Shown here: positions 60,200 through 64,000 of the stretch, piece by piece | Layout: each line of letters starts with the position of its first letter | Numbering within the stretch: position 1 is the first letter of the stretch | Source of the DNA: FEN-1073 sp963780865 | GTDB lineage: Bacteria > Chloroflexota > Anaerolineae > Anaerolineales > RBG-16-64-43 | Assembly: GCA_963780865.1 (NCBI GenBank) | Contig: CAWADT010000012.1 | Location: 1-64,000, forward strand | Direction of reading: 5' to 3' | Length of the DNA stretch: 64,000 nt | Position numbers and translations under genes: made by a program | The notes under the pieces: generated by a model | Databases searched by the model: none | Told to the model about the DNA's origin: nothing | The model's input: the letters and a program-made list of their open reading frames with translations, nothing else

Positions 60200-60679
60200 C
60201 TAGATAAGCGTCTTGATCAAGCCGACCAATTCTGTGCTCTCCTGCAGCCAGGTCATTGGATTGGTTACGCGCTTGATATATCGGATAATGCCTTTCCGAT
60301 CGACGATTATGGATGCCGTCCGCTGAATGACCAGCATTGCTTTTTCCAGCCCGAATAATTTGTACACGCTCCGATCCGGATCGGCCAGGACCGGGAAAGG
60401 CGCGTGCAGACTCTCGGCGTAACTTTTAGCCTGATCGGTCCTGGCTCCCAAAATCACCAGGATTTCCGTGCCGGCGGATTGGAATTGCGGATACAATCGG
60501 CCCAACTGGCCGACATGATAGCGGCATTGCATTCAGTTGAATTCACGGACAAAAAAAAGGACGAGGTTCGACCGACCCCGGAAATCCTCCGGACCAATTT
60601 CTTTTCCTGTAGTGGATGGCAATCGAAAGAAAGGCACCGGTGCGCCGATTTCGACGCTCGGAATTTCCTTGGTTTCCAT
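60200..60679 (-). CDS. Peroxiredoxin-like protein, candidate selenoprotein with in-frame TGA (Sec49)
   Basis: Thioredoxin-fold redoxin of 159 residues if TGA at 60535-60533 is read as selenocysteine. ATG 60679 has a strong AAGGAGGG site. Residues 1-48 (ending LVLFFVREFN) are the beta-strand and turn leading to the active site. Codon 49 is TGA, followed by MQCRYHVGQLGRLYPQF, giving a U-x-x-C active site where homologous AhpC/TSA-family proteins have Cys. The rest (ILVILGARTDQAKSYAESLHAPFPVLADPDRSVYKLFGL, then IIRYIKRVTNPMTW) is a normal redoxin C-terminus in the same frame. TGA is an ordinary stop elsewhere here. It would reduce peroxides or disulfides in the cytoplasm. Confidence 0.8.
60497..60513 (-). 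promoter_or_regulatory. SECIS-like hairpin after the in-frame TGA
   Basis: On the minus strand TCGGCC (60513-60508) pairs with GGCCGA (60502-60497) around loop AGTTG. The loop begins 25 bases after the TGA, and G is at loop position 2. Bacterial SECIS elements have a small apical loop 16-37 bases past the UGA with a guanine among its first two bases, so position and shape both fit. Confidence 0.6.
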
Positions 60680-60917
60680 AAGATTCCCTCCTTGTCAATC
60701 TCTGCTTCGAATGGATTCCACCGTATCGCAGCAAATTAAAATCACTTTACATTCAGCGCCATCATAATTCAAGCGCCCTCCCGGAGAATGGCAAATGATT
60801 ATGCTTTATGGACGGAGGATAAATAATCCCGGCCATGGTAAATATTCCGGCGTTTTCAATTTCCAGGGAAAGGACATGGAATTCCCCGAGAACGCGGGCA
60901 AATCATCGAAATTCGGA

Positions 60918-61583
60918 TCACCCCTTTTCCGGATAGCCGATCGTCTGCCCAAACAGCGCCAGTTGATCGGAACGAAGGTTTAATTTTTTTGAAAGCGCCG
61001 CCCGATTGCAATTGTGAAACCACGCCGCCAACCCCTGCGCAGCGGCAAACAAATAAACATTCTCGGCGATTAAACCGCAGTCGACATAATAGTAGGATTT
61101 CTGAACCTCCGGATTATACAGGCCCGGCTCCTGAAATCCCGCATGGCTGAATTTCTCTATATTCACAACATAGATCAGCCGGACTGGACCGTCTGCGCCG
61201 GCGTTGCCCTGCCCCGGTCCAATTCCTAATTCACGTAAATCTTCCGGCGAAACCGGAACCAGTTTATGCGCAGCCGCCTCATATAGATAGATGCCGCTGG
61301 CCATTGCCACATAAATATCAATTTCCTGCGAATTGCTGGCCGATCCCGCAGTCCTCCCCCGAACTCCAAACGGGCCCTTCCGGCGATTGACACCAAATGC
61401 CGCCCAAAGCAGGCTTGACAACAATCGTAAAGGAAGCTTCCGATTGCTGATGGTGCGGGTAGTTTTCCTTTTCTTCAATGCGGCGAGTAAGGATCCGGCG
61501 CGACCCGTTCCGGGTTTTGGGAGCATAATCGGTTGCGGATCCTGGGTTGATATTCTGGAAACAACGTTTCGTTTCGATGTCAT
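60918..61583 (-). CDS. SagB-type nitroreductase-fold oxidoreductase
   Basis: A 221-residue flavin-dependent oxidoreductase. SagB/nitroreductase motifs are LKKRKTTRTISNRKLPLRLLSSLLWAAFGVN (FMN phosphate contacts), SASNSQEIDIYVAMASGIYLYEAAAHKL, YYVDCGLIAENVYLFAAAQGLAAWFHNCNR and LFGQTIGYPEKG. The N-terminal about 25 residues are extra and polar. AAAGGA precedes ATG 61583. No toxin or peptide-cyclisation genes are adjacent, so the substrate is undetermined. Confidence 0.87.
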   Translation of the reverse strand: MTSKRNVVSRISTQDPQPIMLPKPGTGRAGSLLAALKKRKTTRTISNRKLPLRLLSSLLWAAFGVNRRKGPFGVRGRTAGSASNSQEIDIYVAMASGIYLYEAAAHKLVPVSPEDLRELGIGPGQGNAGADGPVRLIYVVNIEKFSHAGFQEPGLYNPEVQKSYYYVDCGLIAENVYLFAAAQGLAAWFHNCNRAALSKKLNLRSDQLALFGQTIGYPEKG

Positions 61584-61613
61584 AGGAGATCCTTTATATA
61601 AAGCCCGTCGAAC

Positions 61614-62450
61614 CTACTCGACAAATTGCGTCATGGTGGTGGTAAACGCTCTCGCGCTCAATTCATTTAAAGGAAGCGCAGTCAATTTCTCGGAGATCAC
61701 CTCCACTCCCCACGGCCCGGCATATCCCATTTTTTTGACGCAATCGATAAACCCCTTGAGGTCATATTCGCCTTCGCCGCAGAATCTTCGATTGGATGGA
61801 TCGTGGGCAGGATTTCCGGGGAGCGTCCCGTCGTTCAATTCAACGTTCGTCAAATGCTTCAACGGGATTTGCCTGATTTCCTCATACTGCATTCCAAGAT
61901 TGGCCACCTGATAGACATCGAGGATGAGGCCCCCATTTTCAGCGCCTGCCGTTTCCACCATGGTAATGGCGTCCGCCAGATTGTCGATCATGGCGCTCCC
62001 CATGATTTCAAAACCGATGCTCGCTCCGAAAGTCCTCGCCTCGGAGCATAACGCCGCAAAGGATTTAACGATGCGGGGCATAGGACATGGTGAATTGTAG
62101 AAATCCCCCACTTTGACATGCTTTGCCTGCAACGCCGCCGACGCCTCGAACAATCGCATTTTGCGGCTGTCCGATTCAGCCTTTCGGCCGCCGTCGAGAA
62201 ACCAGTCGGTGAGAAATTCCAGCTCAAGGTATTTGATCCCATTATCCTCCAGGATCTTTTTTGCTTCTGTGAGCGTTCGATGGATCCGGATATGCTCCAA
62301 ATCGGCATGCCAGATCCCGATGCCGGCAAACCCGGCTTTTGCGGCGGCCTCCACCCGGTGCCGAAAATCATACGGGCTGATTTCGCCGCGTCCGGGGTAA
62401 ACGCCCGCGGTCGTCCAATAGAGGCACATCAATTCCGTTTGGGGTTTCAT
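61614..62450 (-). CDS. Xylose-isomerase-like TIM-barrel sugar epimerase/isomerase
   Basis: A 278-residue AP_endonuclease_2 fold protein. Barrel strands are visible (LMCLYWTTAGVYPG, FAGIGIWHADLEHI, KYLELEFLTDWF, AKHVKVGDFYNS, ASIGFEIMGSAM, GGLILDVYQVANLG, LTNVELNDGTLPG, PWGVEVISEKL). Metal-binding acids are plausible in ELEFL, FEIMG, ILDVYQ and GVEVIS, typical of sugar-phosphate or keto-sugar epimerases and inosose dehydratases. GAAGGGA lies before ATG 62450. Substrate unknown. Confidence 0.85.
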   Translation of the reverse strand: MKPQTELMCLYWTTAGVYPGRGEISPYDFRHRVEAAAKAGFAGIGIWHADLEHIRIHRTLTEAKKILEDNGIKYLELEFLTDWFLDGGRKAESDSRKMRLFEASAALQAKHVKVGDFYNSPCPMPRIVKSFAALCSEARTFGASIGFEIMGSAMIDNLADAITMVETAGAENGGLILDVYQVANLGMQYEEIRQIPLKHLTNVELNDGTLPGNPAHDPSNRRFCGEGEYDLKGFIDCVKKMGYAGPWGVEVISEKLTALPLNELSARAFTTTMTQFVE

Positions 62451-62605
62451 AGGCGTTCCCTTCGAAGGGTTTTTATAACATATTCGAAAAGTCTTGCAAT
62501 GATCCTCCCGGGATGATCCAAGATCCTATTGCGCTAGTTCGCCGATCGGCACCTTCAAACGCCAAAATTCGAAATTTGCTGTTTATCAAAATCTTTGCCG
62601 GTTTG

Positions 62606-62634
62606 TTGACGCACGCTTCCCCGTCCTGTAGAAT
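62606..62634 (+). promoter_or_regulatory. Sigma-70-type promoter, leaderless for mnmA
   Basis: TTGACG at 62606-62611 and TAGAAT at 62629-62634 with 17 bases between are close to consensus. The -10 box ends six bases before the mnmA ATG, so the transcript would start at or within a base or two of it. There is no ribosome site. Confidence 0.7.
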
Positions 62635-62640
62635 GCGCCC

Positions 62641-63726
62641 ATGACTGATTCCCCGCGCACCAAGGTGGCCGTCGCGATGAGCGGCGGCGTGGATTCTTCG
62701 GTTGCGGCGGCGTTGCTGCTCGAGCAGGGCTGCGAAGTAACCGGGTTGATGCTGGGGCTTTGGACCGACCCGGATACCGAGTTCGAGAACCGCTGTTGCG
62801 CATCCAATGCCGTCGCCCTCGCCCGCCGCGTGGCCGAGCAGTTGTCCATCCCGTTCCACTTGATCGATTCCGCCGAGCTTTTCCGGCGCGAAGTGGTTGC
62901 GCCGATGATCGCAGCGTACGCGCGCGGCCGTACGCCCAACCCGTGCCTGACGTGCAACCGCAAAGTGCGCTGGGGATTTCTCCTGCGGCACGCGCTCGAA
63001 GCGGGCGCGGATTTTCTTGCCACCGGCCATTATGCCCGGATCCGGAAAACCGGCGATCGTTTCGAGCTGCTGCGCGGGAAGGACCCTGACAAGGATCAAT
63101 CCTACGTGCTCGCCTCGCTCGGCCAGGACGAACTCGCACGCACGTTGTTTCCACTTGGTGAAATGACCAAGGGGGAGGTGCGCGAGCGCGCTAGGGGGCT
63201 TAATCTGCCTGTGGCGGAACGCCCCGACAGCCAAGACCTGTGCTTCATCCCAGACCGCGACTATCGGCGTTTCCTGAAAAAGTACGCACCCGAGTCATTC
63301 ACACCAGGTCCGATCTTTTCGAGCAGTGGTGGCTTACTCGGCGAGCATCCGGGGTTAGCCGCCTTCACCATTGGCCAGCGGAAAGGAATTGGCGTCGCCT
63401 CCCCCCGCCCGCTTTACGTCCTGGCGATCGATCCCGCGCGTAACGCGCTCGTCGTCGGCCCGGAGGAAGAGCTCGGCCATCGGAGTTTGCTTGCCGAAGG
63501 CGCGTCCTGGATAGCGGGGGAACCTCCGGCGCATGTCTTTCCTTCCCAAGTAAAAATCCGGTACACTGCAAGGGAAAAGCCGGCCGAAGTGACGATACAG
63601 GAGAAGGGGAATGTGCGGGTCCGGTTCGAGAGCCCGCTGCGCGACATCACGCCCGGCCAGGCCGCCGTTTTCTACGGCGGGGAAGTCTGCCTCGGAACGG
63701 CGATCATAGCGGAGGCAAGCGAATGA
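62641..63726 (+). CDS. mnmA: tRNA 2-thiouridine(34) synthase MnmA
   Basis: A 361-residue ATP-dependent sulfurtransferase that thiolates wobble uridine in tRNA-Glu, Gln and Lys. The PP-loop ATP motif is AMSGGVDSSVAAALL. The first catalytic Cys is in PNPCLTCNRKVRW and the second in DSQDLCFIPD; TGHYARI, KDPDKDQSYVLASL and AFTIGQRKGIGV are family signatures, and the C-terminal beta-barrel ends at FYGGEVCLGTAII. Length is usual. The stop overlaps the following gene (ATGA). Confidence 0.95.
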   Translation: MTDSPRTKVAVAMSGGVDSSVAAALLLEQGCEVTGLMLGLWTDPDTEFENRCCASNAVALARRVAEQLSIPFHLIDSAELFRREVVAPMIAAYARGRTPNPCLTCNRKVRWGFLLRHALEAGADFLATGHYARIRKTGDRFELLRGKDPDKDQSYVLASLGQDELARTLFPLGEMTKGEVRERARGLNLPVAERPDSQDLCFIPDRDYRRFLKKYAPESFTPGPIFSSSGGLLGEHPGLAAFTIGQRKGIGVASPRPLYVLAIDPARNALVVGPEEELGHRSLLAEGASWIAGEPPAHVFPSQVKIRYTAREKPAEVTIQEKGNVRVRFESPLRDITPGQAAVFYGGEVCLGTAIIAEASE

Positions 63727-63989
63727 ACCCGCTCGCATGGATTTTTGGATTGGTCTTGGCCACTTTCATCGGTGCGGGCTTCTTTATCATCCGGCCTGCG
63801 AAATCCTACCGCATGCTCGGGTTGTGCGTTCTCGTCGCCTGGATCGGCTTTGCCGCCGGTGACTTCATCGCCGAAGCCTCCGGCTTCCGGTTTTGGATGG
63901 CCGGAGGACTGAATCTCGGCGGAGCGGTCGTAGGCACTCTGATCGCGTTGATCCTATTGCGCGTTTTGGCGCTTAAAGAATGGGGCTAG
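63723..63989 (+). CDS. Small membrane protein downstream of mnmA
   Basis: An 88-residue protein, ATGA-coupled to mnmA. Three hydrophobic helices (about 3-25, 30-47 and 58-82) have short basic loops (RPAKSYRM). No family recognised. The C-terminal GGAVVGTLIALILLRVLALKEWG is a typical membrane end. An operon role with tRNA thiolation is not evident. The window ends 11 bases after its stop. Confidence 0.65.
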   Translation: MNPLAWIFGLVLATFIGAGFFIIRPAKSYRMLGLCVLVAWIGFAAGDFIAEASGFRFWMAGGLNLGGAVVGTLIALILLRVLALKEWG

Positions 63990-64000
63990 GAGGAAACGAT

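Noticed and set aside
1..64000. tRNA or rRNA genes
   Set aside because: The gene-free gaps were read for the T-loop consensus GTTCGAATC and for acceptor-stem pairing, and nothing convincing was found.

Overview
The window looks like chromosomal DNA of an uncultured Chloroflexota bacterium, probably an Anaerolineae-type lineage. This is inferred from gene content only: lipoproteins tethered by Thr/Pro-rich linkers, an Agl23-type membrane protein fused to NHL repeats, an archaeal-type aspartyl-tRNA synthetase, GtrA, DUF1385 and SpoIIM-like membrane proteins, and very large TPR proteins. Genes lie on both strands in short operons. No rRNA, tRNA, CRISPR array, prophage or complete insertion sequence was recognised.

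Layout. 1-1.4 kb: remnants of a FitA/VapC-like toxin-antitoxin pair and of a GNAT acetyltransferase. 1.4-4.0 kb: VOC protein, dus and hom. 4.1-12.6 kb: a phosphate module, phoB-phoR, a GxxExxY gene, then pstS-pstC-pstA-pstB-phoU-arsC; an 11-bp-phased TTAACA array precedes pstS. 12.7-14.4 kb: ABC-F ATPase. 14.9-23.1 kb: a small membrane protein, a 1736-residue TPR solenoid and a TPR-linked clan-CD (C25/caspase-like) protease, which together look like an undescribed protease system. 23.1-25.3 kb: a MITE-like element and two paralogous lipoproteins. 25.8-28.9 kb: TIM-barrel-like protein, FtsZ with an altered catalytic T7 loop, and two tiny proteins. 29.3-33.2 kb: mntH, tandem UspA, a small membrane protein and rlmN. 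33.2-44.8 kb: Agl23-NHL protein, rluB, scpB, two lipoproteins, sugar epimerase, GtrA, Mg-chelatase-type ATPase and an aminotransferase. 45-50.9 kb: DUF1385, M20 dipeptidase, SH3b protein, zinc ribbon protein, enolase and a methyltransferase. 51-58.2 kb: GNAT, RRM protein, aspS, small hypotheticals, mgsA, a GT2 synthase and its small membrane partner. 58.5-64 kb: LUD protein, SpoIIM-like protein, a peroxiredoxin-like selenoprotein candidate, a SagB-type nitroreductase, a TIM-barrel epimerase, mnmA and a small membrane protein.

The strongest discovery-type observation is at 60200-60679. A redoxin gene has an in-frame TGA exactly at the first position of a U-x-x-C active site, and a compact hairpin with bacterial SECIS geometry follows it. 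The strongest candidate new system is the membrane-anchor/TPR-giant/TPR-protease operon at 14878-23145.

At least six otherwise well-conserved genes contain what look like single-base frameshifts: the PIN toxin, the Agl23 protein, the Mg-chelatase ATPase, the aminotransferase, a GNAT and the RRM protein. The start of pstA is a probable seventh, and dus lacks a standard start codon. So many indels in housekeeping-type genes suggest residual assembly errors rather than mass pseudogenisation, and gene boundaries there should be read with that in mind. Three families of dispersed palindromic repeats (GCAAAGGCGC-type, CATTGCGAG-type and CTGAAAAAG-bounded) occupy most of the gene-free gaps.
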